This document shows positions 46,673 to 58,716 of a stretch of DNA of 64,000 nucleotides, in pieces. The translations under genes were made by a program, and so were the position numbers. The first letter of the stretch is position 1, and every line of letters starts with the position of its first letter. This DNA is from Glandiceps talaboti. Its lineage: Eukaryota; Hemichordata; Enteropneusta; Spengelidae. Location: the NCBI RefSeq assembly GCF_964340395.1, contig NC_135549.1, positions 14,875,342 to 14,939,341 on the forward strand. Reading direction: 5' to 3'. The notes under the pieces were generated by a model that searched no databases, was not told the DNA's origin, and was given only the letters and a program-made list of their open reading frames with translations.

Positions 46673-49600
46673 GTAGGTTGTAATATCATATACCTTGAAT
46701 TCATCTACTTCCAAATATTCAAAATTTAGACGTACAGCGACAAAATTCGTTTGGAGCTTTTCATGCTGATATTAATAAACCAATGTGATTCAAATATGAT
46801 GTAGAATGCGGCTCGATTCCTATACTGACCTTAAATCCCGTAAAATGTCACTTGTTTTTTTGACTTTGTCTTTGGGGAAGATCGCCTCTTCTGAGCCAGG
46901 AATTGTATTCCTGGTGTATTCTTACATCCGGTTGACATTAAACCGGTGTATAAGCCTGTGTATTCTGTACTGTTGGACGATGACAGACAATTGACAGGTT
47001 GATAAGGTCACTATCGCCCAGGCAACGGAGAGAAATGAATAGCATATACGTTTTATAAACATATATACATTTTTTGTAAGTTGTATCCTGTTATATTATG
47101 TGCTGTTGTCATGTTTAGCATCCACATAAGTTGGTTAACACTGCTACTGACCTATCAGTAACCAGTAACAAAATAAGTATGTCAACACAGGAATTTATGG
47201 AGGTATCATAATTGGACTTTGATATTTAGATCAATAGAGAAGGCTCTGAAAAAAGGTTGTAATTGTCAACCACACAGATAAGATGGCGTTCTAGTAACAG
47301 CGATAGATAGAGAAGGCTTGGAAAAGGGTTGCAATTATGCACCATTGATAAAACGACATTGTTGTTTCCAAGAACTCGACCAGATGACCTTACTGATCGT
47401 CAGATTGGTAGAAAATTCATAAGTTTTTTCATAATTATTGTATTGTATTGTATTGTATTGTATTGTATTGTATTGTATTGTATTGTATTGTATTGTATTG
47501 TATTGTATTGTATTGTATTGTATTGTGTTGTTGTTGTTGTTGTTGTTGACGTCTTTATATTGTTGTATTTGTTGCTGAAACATACATGGTTGTTTAGAGA
47601 CTAAATTTAATTTTGTGACGAAGTGGCACCCACCCCACCCCTACAGACGTTGCAAACCATTAACATTTGTTGCTAAAACATACATGATCGCTTAATGGCC
47701 AATTACTCTATTTGTTGACGAAGGAGTCCCACCCAATGAACGTTCCAAACCATTGACACACTAACAGAAAACGAAATAAAATAAACGCAACACAAGAAAT
47801 TGACCACTCCCTATAAATTAATTTTATTTGAACAATTACGGAGAGCTAAGGGAGCCTTCAGTAATTACAATGAGAGGGGGCCAGGGGAATTAGGGCGGGG
47901 CGTCACTTTTAACAAGTCGGTTCTTGGAGGGGGGGGCACATTTTAGAGAATGTGATTAGGGGAGGGTCACATTTTACTTTAACTAAATTGTATTATCTAA
48001 TTTAGCATTATAACGTGTGATTTCGGTATCCTATCACTGCGCATCGTATGCAAACTCCATGCAATGTAGCCAGTAGATGTACATTAAGGGACCTCTCAAA
48101 AATTAGTATCATTTTGATTGTTGACAATGTACATTGCATTGTTATTAGCTATGGATATGAGGTGCTCAAAACATGTTTCACTTGAATATGGCATCCTTGT
48201 AACCATGGTAATGAACAACCCAATGCTGCCTTGAATCATGTCTTATGGATAGGGTTAGGTATCATAATATCAGACCATACCATCAAATCACTGCTGAGAA
48301 AGATATGGCATAGTGAATTAATTGTCAGTTGTAAGGAGAGAAGTGGGTCTCACAGGAGTAAAACGGAAACAGTTGGGTAAGGTATTAGGGATGATGTTGT
48401 AGAAATGTTGACCTCAGTCCAGACAATGTTGGGAGTGTGTCCATGCATCCCAATGTTTTGGAGTTAAGGTTCTGGCCTGCAATTCAGCCAATGAGATCCA
48501 AACACAGTTACTGATTAATGCAGTGCCTCCAATTACAAATATACTAAGGTGGTAGTAGTTGGGTAAATAACCAATGCCTTTTAAAATTTCAACGTTGTGG
48601 CAGTAGTGGGGATTAATTCCTTTAAACCATTGATTCTGGGACTGGTGTCCTTTTCCATGTCTGACGAAATTGAAACCACGTTTTAAAAGTATTTTAACAG
48701 GGGAGGGCCGTATTTTAGAGAAAGGAAATTGAGGGAGGCTCACCTTTTAGAACGACGGAATCGGGGGAGGGTCACATTTTACGCAAAGGCCCGGGACTGA
48801 TTTCCCCTGGCCCCCCTGTAATTACTTAAGGTTTCCTAACACACACACATCCGATATTCGGTCTTTACAGGCAGCACATGGACGAAGATAGGGCGGAGAT
48901 ACAGACATTTCACGGCAACTATCCTGAATACAAGAAAAATACCGATACGGATTATCAAAAAAGACTAGCCGGTATATTTGAACGATTTCCATGGATAGAG
49001 AGAAAGCAATTCACACCCAACGAGTTGGTACGAAGGTCATTGCTATCAACGCCAGAAGAAAAAAGGAATACAACGATTGTATTCGTACATAATCAAAAGG
49101 CTGGAGGAAGCACTATTAAGACGTGTTTAAAACAAATGGTACAAGAGAAAACATTTGCGAGATGTTACGGAGTGTTTGATAGAAATGGACCAGGAAATAT
49201 TATGAGTGAGACCGACAGTCACCGAGGACACCGAAAATGTTATGTCGGCGAAAGTTCTTTTGGTATCTGTGACGATTTTGATAACCCTCAATGTTCATAT
49301 TTTGCTATGCTTAGAGAACCCTATGACAGGATAATATCCTGCTACGAATATTGTAAAACGGCCATAGATCCCCTATGTGATGCCGGGGAAGCTACAGAAA
49401 TGACGTTGAAGGAGTGGGCAATACAACAAGGCAGTTATTTCTTTAGGCAGCTGTTGTTCAGACCAACGGAAATATGCAAACCAACAGACATACAGAAGCA
49501 GTTGCTGGCTAACCTTCGTAATCGGGATAGTTACTCAAATACCAGCGACTTGTCGTCTCTACCGTGCTGGTACCAACACAAAGTCTTGTTAGAAAGTGCG

Positions 49601-49972
49601 CTCACTGACACTGACAAGAACGATATATTACAGTATACTCTTGAAAATCTTGAGAATTGGTTTGGCGTGATTGGCATAACCGAGGATTTCCCAACGTCTC
49701 TGAAAGTTTTCCAGTTAACATATGACTTACCTTTCTACGACCTCTGTTCTAAAATGCTAGTGCGACCAACAGATTATGAAATGCAAAATGCTCAACTGAA
49801 TGAGACAAAAGCAAGCATTATTCAGACCCAGATATTGGAGTTGGAATCCGACACTGAAGTACGCGATGCCCTGTATTTCGACTTACAAATCTACAAGAAA
49901 TTTAAACAGATTTTCAATCAACAGAAAGACTTTCTTCTCAGCTCTTCTGACCACAGTCTTAAGTCAGCCTGA
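46542..49972 (+). CDS. Golgi sulfotransferase, HS6ST-like, paralog 3 (divergent motifs)
   Basis: Two exons, 46542-46672 and 48871-49972, give 410 aa; the 2198-base intron is phase 2. Colinear with the other paralogs: FVHNQKAGGS (about 115-124), LREPYDRIISC (about 191-201), GSYFFRQLLFR, CWYQHKVLLES, WFGVIGITEDF and ALYFDLQIYKKFKQIF. It departs from the others in both cofactor motifs: KAGGST for KSGGT(S/T), and REP for the RDP common to the other three and to HS6ST enzymes. Folding landmarks and the reading frame are intact, so this is a diverged gene rather than a dead one. Activity may be altered. It is the only member on the plus strand and has no AATAAA at its stop. Confidence 0.87.
47436..47549. 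repeat. TATTG pentanucleotide then TTG array
   Basis: About 18 pure TATTG units (to 47525) then about eight TTG units. It is in intron 1 of paralog 3 and keeps frames open on both strands without coding meaning. Confidence 0.95.
47569..47757. repeat. about 100-bp tandem duplication
   Basis: Two diverged copies beginning gttgctgaaacatacatgg (47569) and gttgctaaaacatacatga (47669) and ending near gttgcaaaccatt and gttccaaaccatt. Confidence 0.7.
47846..48840. mobile_element. non-autonomous inverted-repeat element, about 1 kb, in intron 1 of paralog 3
   Basis: The left end aagggagccttcagtaattac with ggggccaggggaa is matched in reverse complement by the right end ttcccctggccccc with tgtaattacttaaggtttcc. 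Subterminal direct copies of ggggagggtcacattttac occur at about 47964 and 48764. A 109-codon minus-strand frame inside (48414-48743) has no recognisable transposase motif. The right end is about 30 bases from the acceptor of the catalytic exon. Confidence 0.65.
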
Positions 49973-50575
49973 GCAACCACATTGGTTGGTGTAAAGTGTA
50001 ATTTTCTAGCTCGTTTTCTGTCTTACTTGAATCCAGAAAGATTCCGTCTTTTCGTCCAAACTGACTACAGTTAATTAAAACCATCGTCGTAAACCCACAT
50101 GCCTCTTTACGGCACTGTCCAAGCCAAGACAAAGTATGTAATAAAGGGCTTGTACATCCATTTGTTGGTGCCCCACTCGTTTTGCTCAACAATCTGAGCG
50201 CTACCAACAACAACATCGACGACTCGACTGGAGAACCCATGGAGAATGTATAGTACTGTACTACAGCTTACACACGCACATGTGACTGGACTAATTAAGG
50301 AGTGTATTTTCTCGGACTTTGGCTCAAAAAGGTACACACGATTTGGAAGCGCATAAATTGTACACACCAGACTTTCTCATGGTCAATATAATCTGACAGC
50401 AACGGTCAAAGACTTCAAGTTGCCCATTTTTAACCTTTTTTTTTCCAAAACAAACAACACATAAAGGAAGGTACTGAAATAAAACACTTTAACGTTTGTG
50501 TGATCTATATGCTGCAATGTTCATTTTCTGCATTTTGTTCAGAGCTTTTTAATCAGCTGCCATATAAAGTTGATT

Positions 50576-50621
50576 CCTTTCCTTCCTTCCTTCCTTCCTT
50601 CCTTCCTTCCTTCCTTCCTTC
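50576..50621. repeat. CTTC microsatellite
   Basis: About 11 pure CTTC units. Confidence 0.9.
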
Positions 50622-51114
50622 ACAGCGTCTTAAACAACATGTCTCTTTACGGCACTGTCCGAAACGTACCGCATATCATTTCGTTGCTTCAGCAAAAACA
50701 TGTTCTCTGTCTTACGAGAATGTTGCTGCAAAATAAGAATCGCTCACGTGACTATGCATTCAGTCGATATACAACTGTTTAGAAGAGCGCCCTAAAAAAA
50801 CAATATCCCGTTTATTTGCTCATATTAAACTGTAATTTACATGCAGTTGTTAATTAGCCTAGGTTGTTCATTATTCCATGACGGTTTCAATAACCGCAAA
50901 CCTAATTAGGGTGTTGTTGTTTTTTTTGCAATGATCCTAATTATGGTAATAGTGTCATCTTGTAATTTAAAGGGGAGTGTCACGCCAGGAAATAAAGCCA
51001 TTTTCGTAAACTTTGGGTACTGCAGGAGAGTCATGCTATGATTTTGCATGGTTGTCGCCAAACACCGATCGAGAGTTGAAACGTTTTCCTCGTTTGCAGT
51101 CCTTGCAATACACA

Positions 51115-51349
51115 GTCACTTGTGAGGTAGTATTCTATTTCAGGGTGATCATATTCGATTCGAGAATGATCATGATACAAAATAATGACGTTATTATGTA
51201 CTTTACTACGAATATTCAAAAAGTACCATTTATCTTTTTGAATATTCGTAAATATCTAATGAACGTCATTATTTTGTGTTATGACCTCATCCTGGAGTAG
51301 AAATTTACAATATGATCATCCCGAAATAGAACATTAGCTCACAAGTGAC
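51115..51349. repeat. foldback element, 235 bp
   Basis: Ends gtcacttgtgag and ctcacaagtgac are exact reverse complements. Pairing continues through tattctatttcagggtgatcatat with atatgatcatcccgaaatagaa, aaaataatgacgtt with aacgtcattatttt, and tacgaatattcaaaaag with ctttttgaatattcgta. Almost the whole length can form a hairpin. No coding capacity. Confidence 0.88.
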
Positions 51350-52224
51350 CATGTTTCCAAGGACACACATTGTGTCAGGGGAGTTTGCAGAAATGCATTA
51401 TGTAATAGCTAAACATTTCAATTTAATTTATAATTTCGTTGAGTAGCGGTCCAATTTACAAATTATCTTTGCCATTTTTCAACACCAGTTACCAGTAAAT
51501 TAGAAATAGCACACCTTCAGTGATTCGCTTAGTTCGTTTCACGTGGTATGGACTAATAGTGACCCCAATTTACATAGAGCGTACACTAGTCGTATTTAAT
51601 CTTCCCTAGGGAAATGGCTGTGCAGCACGGAATTCTATGGAAAGAATATGTGCCTGAGAATGTGACGTCACAGTGTTCTAAAGACAGAAGAGCAAGTGCA
51701 AGAGACTTGGTTTGAACAATGCGATGAGACGCAGAGAAATATAGTAATCATAAAATTTAATAAAAGTGATGTTTATTGTGTATAGCGCCTCCAACGGTCG
51801 TAACATCCTTATTTATGGATCTGCTGTTTTCATATAAAATTTAGTCATGTGAGTCCTACATTTTCGCCGAAAAAAACACCCTTAGACTTGGATGGGTAGA
51901 TGTTACAAACCTGAGCGGTACATTCCTGTGTGAGGCAGGACAGTTTGACTAGACTGCCTCTCTTTGATACTATGTTATCAAACTGGTGTCTCAAAAATAA
52001 TTTTCAAGATTGTTTAGAAATTACTATTTGGCCCAAAATATCGATGGTCAAGGTCAGTTTTTGAAGAGAAACTTACCTCTAAAACTATGGATATGTAAAT
52101 TTGGCTTCAATGTTGTGTATATACGCAAAACTTTAAAAGGACGTATGTTCAACCCTCCACTGTCTATGGTTCAACCATAACGGTCGAGGTAGCAAAATTA
52201 TAATGACGTCCAGACGAACCCTAT

Positions 52225-52345
52225 AGTGTCTGACATACCTGCCAGGTTTGGTTGAAATTTAGTTGTTGGTGTCAGAGATATAGTATAAGAGTATAGGGTT
52301 GTCTATGGACAGATACACGGACGGACACGGGTCATTTTTTTCAGT
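52225..52345. repeat. possible dispersed repeat with GGACGGACACGG end
   Basis: Contains cctgccaggtttggttgaaa, then cagagatatagt and a gacagatacacggacggacac end. Sequences of this style recur as interspersed repeats in marine invertebrate genomes; that is from memory and no second copy is in this window. Confidence 0.3.
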
Positions 52346-52572
52346 CCCCTCTTGGCTGTGCCGTTTCAGCTACACCACCTCACTCCAGCTGGTTAAGAAA
52401 GGACAATCACTAGCAGACGGGTAGGATACGGGTAAAGACGGGGTTTTGTACTTGTGCAAATGATTCTATTGACTGAAAGATGCCAATCGGCCACATTGTG
52501 ATCTGACTTTTCATTTCCTTGCAAACCGTTTGTCGAACAACAATGCACAATTTTTAGGTAAATTGCCAACAA

Positions 52573-52578
52573 TTTATT
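52573..52578 (-). terminator. polyadenylation signal overlapping the stop codon of paralog 4
   Basis: GAATAAATT: the TAA stop (52574-52576) is inside AATAAA, the same arrangement as paralog 2. Confidence 0.6.
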
Positions 52579-55500
52579 CGTGAGAGTGGAATATCCTCTT
52601 TTGTTCGTCAAATATTTCCCGCGCTTTTTCGTATATCTTGACGTCATAATACAAAGCTTTGTTGACTTCTGGATCCGCTTGTAGTTCAGCCTTTAACTTG
52701 GTTATCAGTTCTTGTTGAGACTGACCTACCGCAGGTCTTCCCGCATCTTTATAGAGACCTTTCATTATAATCAAATTATTGCATAAATCCCTAAACGGTA
52801 ATTTGTATGCTTGTTGTAATAGACTGAGAGTCATTCTGTATTCTTCCTTGATACCAATAACCGTAAACCAATTTTCTAAATTGTCGGTGAAATACTTCAA
52901 TAAAACATCCTTGTCTGAGTCGTTGAGGGCGCTGTCCAACAGTAGTTTATGTCGATACCAGCATGGAGGGGACCTGGAATTCTTACCCCAGTAGCTGGGC
53001 TTATGAATCATGTGTGATATTTTGTCTCTGAGTACTTTATCCGAGCACACATATTTTGCTTGAAATTGCAGTTGGCGGAAAAAGTAGCTCCCTTGATGTA
53101 GCGCCCATTGCTTTAGAGACATTCTACGGGCATCACTGGCAGCACAAAGGGGATCACCGAGAGCGCGTTTACAGAACTCATGACAGGAAATAATACGTTC
53201 ATACGGGTCTCGAATCAAAGTAAAATATGAACAGTTTCGTGCCGTAAAATCTTCACAAACACCAAATGTATTTTCACTGACATAAAATCGACTTCTCCGC
53301 TGCCTTGAATTGATTTCTTGGATAATCAAATTTGCCGCCCGTTCATCCCAAAGTCCGACGTACTTCGACATTTTCTTTCTCGTGGTTATTTTATCGATGC
53401 AAGATTTGAGAGTTGTACCTCCTGATTTTTGGTTGTGAACGAAAACGTATGTAAAATCTTTGTACATATCTAATGATGAGTCGCCATGTTGCAGCCCATG
53501 TATGAAGTAATTTGGGGTATATCGAGTCCGTTTCATCCACGGAAATCTGGAAAATATTGAGTTTAGATGGTTGTTAAATTTGTCATCTTTGTGTTCAGTG
53601 GTCTTCGTTGTGGCTTGAGTTGTATTATTCACGGCTGCATGGTAGAAGTTCTTGTCTTTACCGGTATCTTCGTCTATCTTTGCACTTGCCCTGTCATCAA
53701 GAAAAAAAATATGAAAACATAAAATGGCAAGTTTACTCGTCTGCAGTAACATATTTCTAGGTAATGTAATCAAATATTCGTAAAATCTATACCAAGATAC
53801 ATAGTAGACAAACCATTCGCTGTCAAATAAAAAAAATTGTCCTCATTTTCTTTCATCACCTCCCCCACCCCTCGAGGGTAGTTCAGAGCTTAAAAGGGAC
53901 AAAAGTGATGCTCATTTTATTTTAGCTGAATTTCTGTATGGTTAGGGAGCCAAGAAGTTTTTTTTTTATCTCCATTACTGTATCTTGTGACCTTCCTAAA
54001 CTTAGTCTAGAATGATCGATATATTGATTAATCAAACAATTTGAATATCTATCTATCAATCAATCAATCAATCAATCATATAATAGAAGATAATTTGACA
54101 ATCATAATCATATATCACTATTATGACGGACCAAAAAACCGTATGCCGTATTCAAATTGGATTCTTCAACATGAACATTTTCGTACAAATTGAAATTGTT
54201 TTTTTCTCGATGCCATATGTTACATTGTATGAACCTCAATTGAACTCAAAAAACATACTTAAATCTGACAAAAACATCGCATGTGCCCAAGGAGCGAGGC
54301 CAATAAAGGCTGAGCGAGCGACACTCGTTTTATAGTCTTCATTGTGTGTAGCTGATATAACCATTTCTATCAAAATCAATACAAATTTAGCAAATGTGGA
54401 CAGGAATATGCTATCTATTATACAAATACCTGTTTGTGATACTTTACACTGCACTATGACATGTATCAAAACTCTCTATATAATGTCTTCCTACTATTAA
54501 AACATGATCAATGGTGTTATATAGCCACTTGCACAATTCTAAAGCTTCCACAATTTCATTCACACACAAAAAAAGTTTTTAAGGATGATAGATTGACAAA
54601 TTTAAAGTCAACGCAAATAGATAGCTAAAAGTGGCGTGTTCTGTTCGACTAATATATCCCATGTAATTCTAGCTAATAATCGTGATTGGAACCAATGTCA
54701 ATTATATCAATTATGCATGTGTATGTAACGGTTCACAGAGTAAAATTGCTGTAATACGTACATAACTAGGCAGCCATTCAAGTACTAAAGCGGTTTACTT
54801 TCTTATCTAAGAAAAAGTGAAAAACAAAAAGTGTAGATGGAGCGTATGTATATCTAATACAGATGGGGAGGGCATGGCGGGGGGGGGGGGGCTATCTAAT
54901 CCAGCAGTAAGATTTCTGACAAATTGCAGTAGTTCGGGAGTAACTTACCGGTATATAAATGACAAATATAAGCTAATACGTGATCTTGTTATTTGCCAAA
55001 GTGCCCCCTCCCCTCCCACTTCAGGTGGTGTCTTCCAAAATGACACCCTGTGATCGAGTTTGGGTAGCGTTGTAGATCGAGTGGTGTATTATAGCACTTT
55101 GACTAATGCTGACCTGCTTCTCAAAATCGAGATGAATAATTTAAAATTTTTGACTGAAATGTAATCATCTTGTAAGAAGATTATAATGTCATTTCGAACA
55201 CAAAATCTCGCAATTACGATGTTAAAATCAGCCTGTATAATTTAATAGACTAAGTGTGGCTATATCCAACAACCCACTTCCAGAAACGAAATGGAACTTG
55301 CTCTTTTTTTTCTTCATATTTTCTCTTTTAAGAAAACAAACAAACAAATAAGCTGCTGCTTATACATTTGGTTCAAGACATGAAATGAGATCGCTATTTC
55401 ACGTTATCTTGAACGTTAATCTGCGTGAACTTATCTAGAGTCTGTTGTTATGTGATATTGTCTGCAGCCTCAGATACAGAAAATCGGAATATAAAATTTT

Positions 55501-57022
55501 AGCAGATATGAACAAAATATAATAAATTATGCCAATATCATATCACGTTACAAACTGGCATGTAATCCTATACCCCAAAGGTTTCATTTGTGTGTCTGTT
55601 ATTTTTATTTGAAAAAAGGAAATGGGATCAAAATTCAAATTTGACAATTAACTATTTTACTTGTCATTTGACGAAGGGATGTGTGCGTATCCATATCCCA
55701 TTGAGAGTTAATCTCTACCCCAGACGTTACGATTCTAATCACGGGCATTGCATGGTTATTGTCAACAACCCACTCGCAAGTAGCTTACTATGGCATTTTG
55801 TCTCGATTTAACAAAAGCTAATCTTACTTCTCTCTTTCCATTTTGCAACCTTTAGTGTACACTACTTCAATGTCGTAAATGTTCGGGCCAGTATTGAATG
55901 TGTACCGATTCATTATTTGATGTCTTCAGTGCAACGAACCTGAGTTCAAACTATATATCGACAGAATGACTGATGTTTTAAGCTTTTGTAATATTTTCAT
56001 TCCTTTCAGAAGAAAAAAATGATGTTTCAATGTTTAAATATAAGAGCATTTCAATCTCTTGTAAAGAATAAGAATATTTTGTCAAAAGTGATATACGTGT
56101 ATATGTAGTCACGAAGTGTGAATACACGTCATCCAGTCCACGGTGGTGAAATCGTATCTTCGCGTAACATGATGTGTTTCAATTCAACCTTGAATGAAAA
56201 AAAAGGGTGAGAAACAATATCGTCTGCCTATCAAAGGAATATTATATAATTGCCTCTTTTTTTTGCAATTACTATCGTTACTATTGGCAATCCGGTTTAC
56301 ACAGCTAAATATTTACACAGAAATCTCTAATGCGTTCGATACCTCCATTGAAATCGAAATTCATGGTTGAGGAGTTGTAATGAATGACCCCACCATTTGC
56401 AATGCTATTCCGGTAAATACACGTCTTCCAGAGACTAGCGACTGTTAGTTATGCCTATATGAGTTCAAGCATGAATCGATATTTGCATTGTAATTCCAAT
56501 ATTGTTTCCTACATTTCCAACTGTATAAATCATTCAAAACTCACGTTTGGGTCAATATCACCAACGCCGAATACAATGTACGCCTTTCATTTTGTATAAT
56601 GAGTAACCCACTAGCAGACATTGAGTTGGTTGTAATTGGTCCATACACTAGTACGGATATACTGGGACACTGGTCAATACTAGAAAACACAGGGTCAAGA
56701 AATATATCGAGCGATGACACTACGCCGCGTTTCCACTTGTGATATCACACCTGTGGAATGAACCCTCGAATCGGTATACCGTGTGCCTTCGGTAATATGC
56801 ACATCCATACCCGTGCTTCAATACAAATGTCGAAATACACCGACTGTCTGTTCAAGTGGAAGATGCACGACACATTTACTAACTGTGTTGTACACTGTCT
56901 TACCTTAATGTAACAAGACGTGCTCGGTCAGTTTGGTGCAGAAAATAGATGCCGAGCCATACAGACAGCTGTGTAATCAGCAGCACGGACATCAGACGAG
57001 CTAATCGACGACATTTCAACAT
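52574..57022 (-). CDS. Golgi sulfotransferase, HS6ST-like, paralog 4
   Basis: Two exons, 56904-57022 and 52574-53690, give 411 aa; the 3213-base phase-2 intron is the longest in the family. Landmarks: FVHNQKSGGT (about 123-132), LIRDPYERIISC (about 198-209), GSYFFRQLQFQ, CWYRHKLLLDS, WFTVIGIKEEY and ALYYDVKIYEKAREIF. The stem is rich in Thr, Lys and Asp. It should act as the other paralogs do: PAPS-dependent, Golgi lumen, acceptor unknown. Sequence in the catalytic motifs is closest to paralog 1. Convergent with paralog 3, with 2.6 kb between the two stops. Confidence 0.88.
53780..56880 (-). other. intron 1 of paralog 4
   Basis: No nested gene recognised. It contains an ATCA tract (54057-54078), a poly-G run (about 54879-54891) and AT-rich sequence. 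Confidence 0.6.
56904..57022 (-). CDS. paralog 4 exon 1: cytoplasmic tail and signal anchor
   Basis: ATG at 57020-57022; 39 codons plus two bases, donor AG|GTAAGA. Basic tail MLKCRRLARL, then hydrophobic MSVLLITQLSVWLGIYFL. Splicing to exon 2 at 53690 (acceptor cttgatgacag) restores Arg and continues ASAKIDEDTG in frame. Confidence 0.85.
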
Positions 57023-58158
57023 TGTTACTTTAAGGCACTGTTTTGAGATCCCGTACTAAAAGGTGGGTTAGTATGAATATGAACTGCGATGTATTGGATT
57101 TGAAGGACGGGCACTTTCACGTCACATGTATTACATACAACTGGGCTCCTGCCCGTCCGCTACAATAAGTATCAAGCTGCAGTCGATCCCGAACCACTCC
57201 GGACAACAATTATCCCACTAGTTAATCAATCAGGCAATTAAAAAAAACTATTAACAGTGCTTGATATTGTGGTAACCATAGAAACGACGACGACCGTTTT
57301 AGACAGAGCAAGGTAAGCTGACAAACAGCCACGGCGCGTCCTAACAGCAGTATAATACGGACATACTATTACTAACACAATCAACAAAACAATCCACGAT
57401 TGGGGTACATTAGCATAATAATGCAACTGGTGAAAGGGTTATGGTAGGTTTCAGGGTGGGGGCTGCACTTATAATGTTTGTATTACGGCCATCGCCAAAT
57501 CAACTTGCCAGGGCAGGGTCGCGCTTCGATGGTAAGTGAAAATGAGGATATCGCTGACTTTATAAATCCCAAGAGGACGACACGAGATCGGCTCTGGAAA
57601 TGTATCTTATGAGCACCATGTTCCGTTTTTTCTTTCGTCACCCCGCTACGATTGTGAATCGAGAGGCGACGGAAGGAAATTTCTTCAGGGAGGGGATTTC
57701 AGTGCGATGTCGTTATAATACTGTACCTGATCTCCTATTATACGTACTCCACACTCTTGTCAGTCAAAGGTCACGAATGACTGAGAAAATAAGCGTCCTT
57801 TGTGTGGTCGATATTGCCTAAAGAAGACTACACTTCACTGAGTTGTGTATTATTAGTAAAATGTATTTCAGAAAATCGCGCGCCTTAGGTAATGCATTTG
57901 CAATGACAAGCACACCATAGATCCTTGTATAGTGTCTATATGTAAACACTATACAAGACGAGACACTCGCCATGAAACCATCACTAGAAGGCTAGAACGG
58001 TTACGTCCTAGGCAAATACAGACACACAAAAGACACAAGTAGTCTGTGGACAATGTTTGTAGACAGCCTCACCTCTGTAGTGACCTCTCACGTGTATCAA
58101 AGGTCAAAGGTCACCAATAGGCGCTAACACAACACATGCAACAGGGTTGCATACATGT
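57023..58158. other. no gene seen upstream of paralog 4
   Basis: Probable promoter side of paralog 4. A small perfect hairpin cttgtatagtgtc / cactatacaag lies at 57923-57956. The minus-strand frame 57238-57426 is hydrophobic at its start but lacks a donor where the paralogs have one. Confidence 0.45.
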
Positions 58159-58315
58159 ATGCCAACACACAGGGGCGTGTAATATTTCAGATTGTTGTTT
58201 TCTTATTGCTTAGAATGTCGGAATATATATTAATCAAAAGGTTGTTATAATATTTAGTCTGTAGCCCTGGAAAACAACAATCTATGAAATATTACACGCC
58301 CCTGTGTGCCAGCAT
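58159..58315. repeat. foldback element, 157 bp, copy B of GGGGYGTGTAATATTTC family
   Basis: Left arm cacacaggggcgtgtaatat running to gattgttgtttt, and right arm its reverse complement ending cgcccctgtgtg. Inner words aatcaaaaggttgtta and ggtctgtag-like sequence are shared with copy A at 27459-27899, of which this looks like a shorter version. Confidence 0.85.
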
Positions 58316-58485
58316 AACACCTTTTACCAGAAAGCACTGTAGTTACAACATATTTCAACCGTTGATTGGGGGTTTTGAACAAAACAGCGCCAATTTGCTT
58401 GTAAATGAGATAATTGGCGATATGATAGTTATTGTTATCAATACGTAGTACACAAAAATCGATGAATAAGACGCTCGAACCACAG

Positions 58486-58589
58486 ACCCTCCACCCACAT
58501 CATTACACCTGGACCATTGCCCGGTACTAGATGTATTTCGTGCAACTCTAAAATATAGTAATGTATTAAATGCAATGTGGGTGGAGGGT
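58486..58589. repeat. single copy of the 73-bp satellite unit inside 15-bp inverted repeats
   Basis: accctccacccacat (58486-58500) and its reverse complement (58575-58589) flank one unit of the repeat (ggaccattgcccggtactag, then cgtgcaactctaaaatat) that forms the array at 60204-60715. Confidence 0.75.
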
Positions 58590-58662
58590 GTATGCTCGAA
58601 CTAACTAAAATAAACTGTTCCTTGCAGTGAAGGCAATGTAACTTTTTATATGTGATTGAGTT

Positions 58663-58716
58663 CGTTTTTTGTTTGTTTGTTTGTTTGTTTGTTTGTTTGT
58701 TTTTGTTTTGTTTTGG
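58663..58716. repeat. GTTT microsatellite
   Basis: About nine GTTT units followed by TTTTG words. Confidence 0.9.

Larger units (their letters stand above)
49973..52572. other. interval between convergent paralogs 3 and 4
   Basis: No gene seen. It contains a 23-bp direct repeat (catgcctctttacggcactg-type, at 50098 and 50638), a CTTC microsatellite, a 235-bp foldback element, a CRE-like TGACGTCA near 51664, and a dispersed-repeat-like segment near 52230. Confidence 0.5.

Noticed and set aside
48414-48743. 109-codon minus-strand frame inside the 1-kb element of the paralog 3 intron
   Set aside because: No transposase-like motif was seen and it spans ordinary repeat sequence; the element looks non-autonomous.
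57238-57426. Hydrophobic minus-strand frame, considered as exon 1 of a fifth sulfotransferase
   Set aside because: There is no GT donor after an AG at the expected place and no catalytic exon for it was found.
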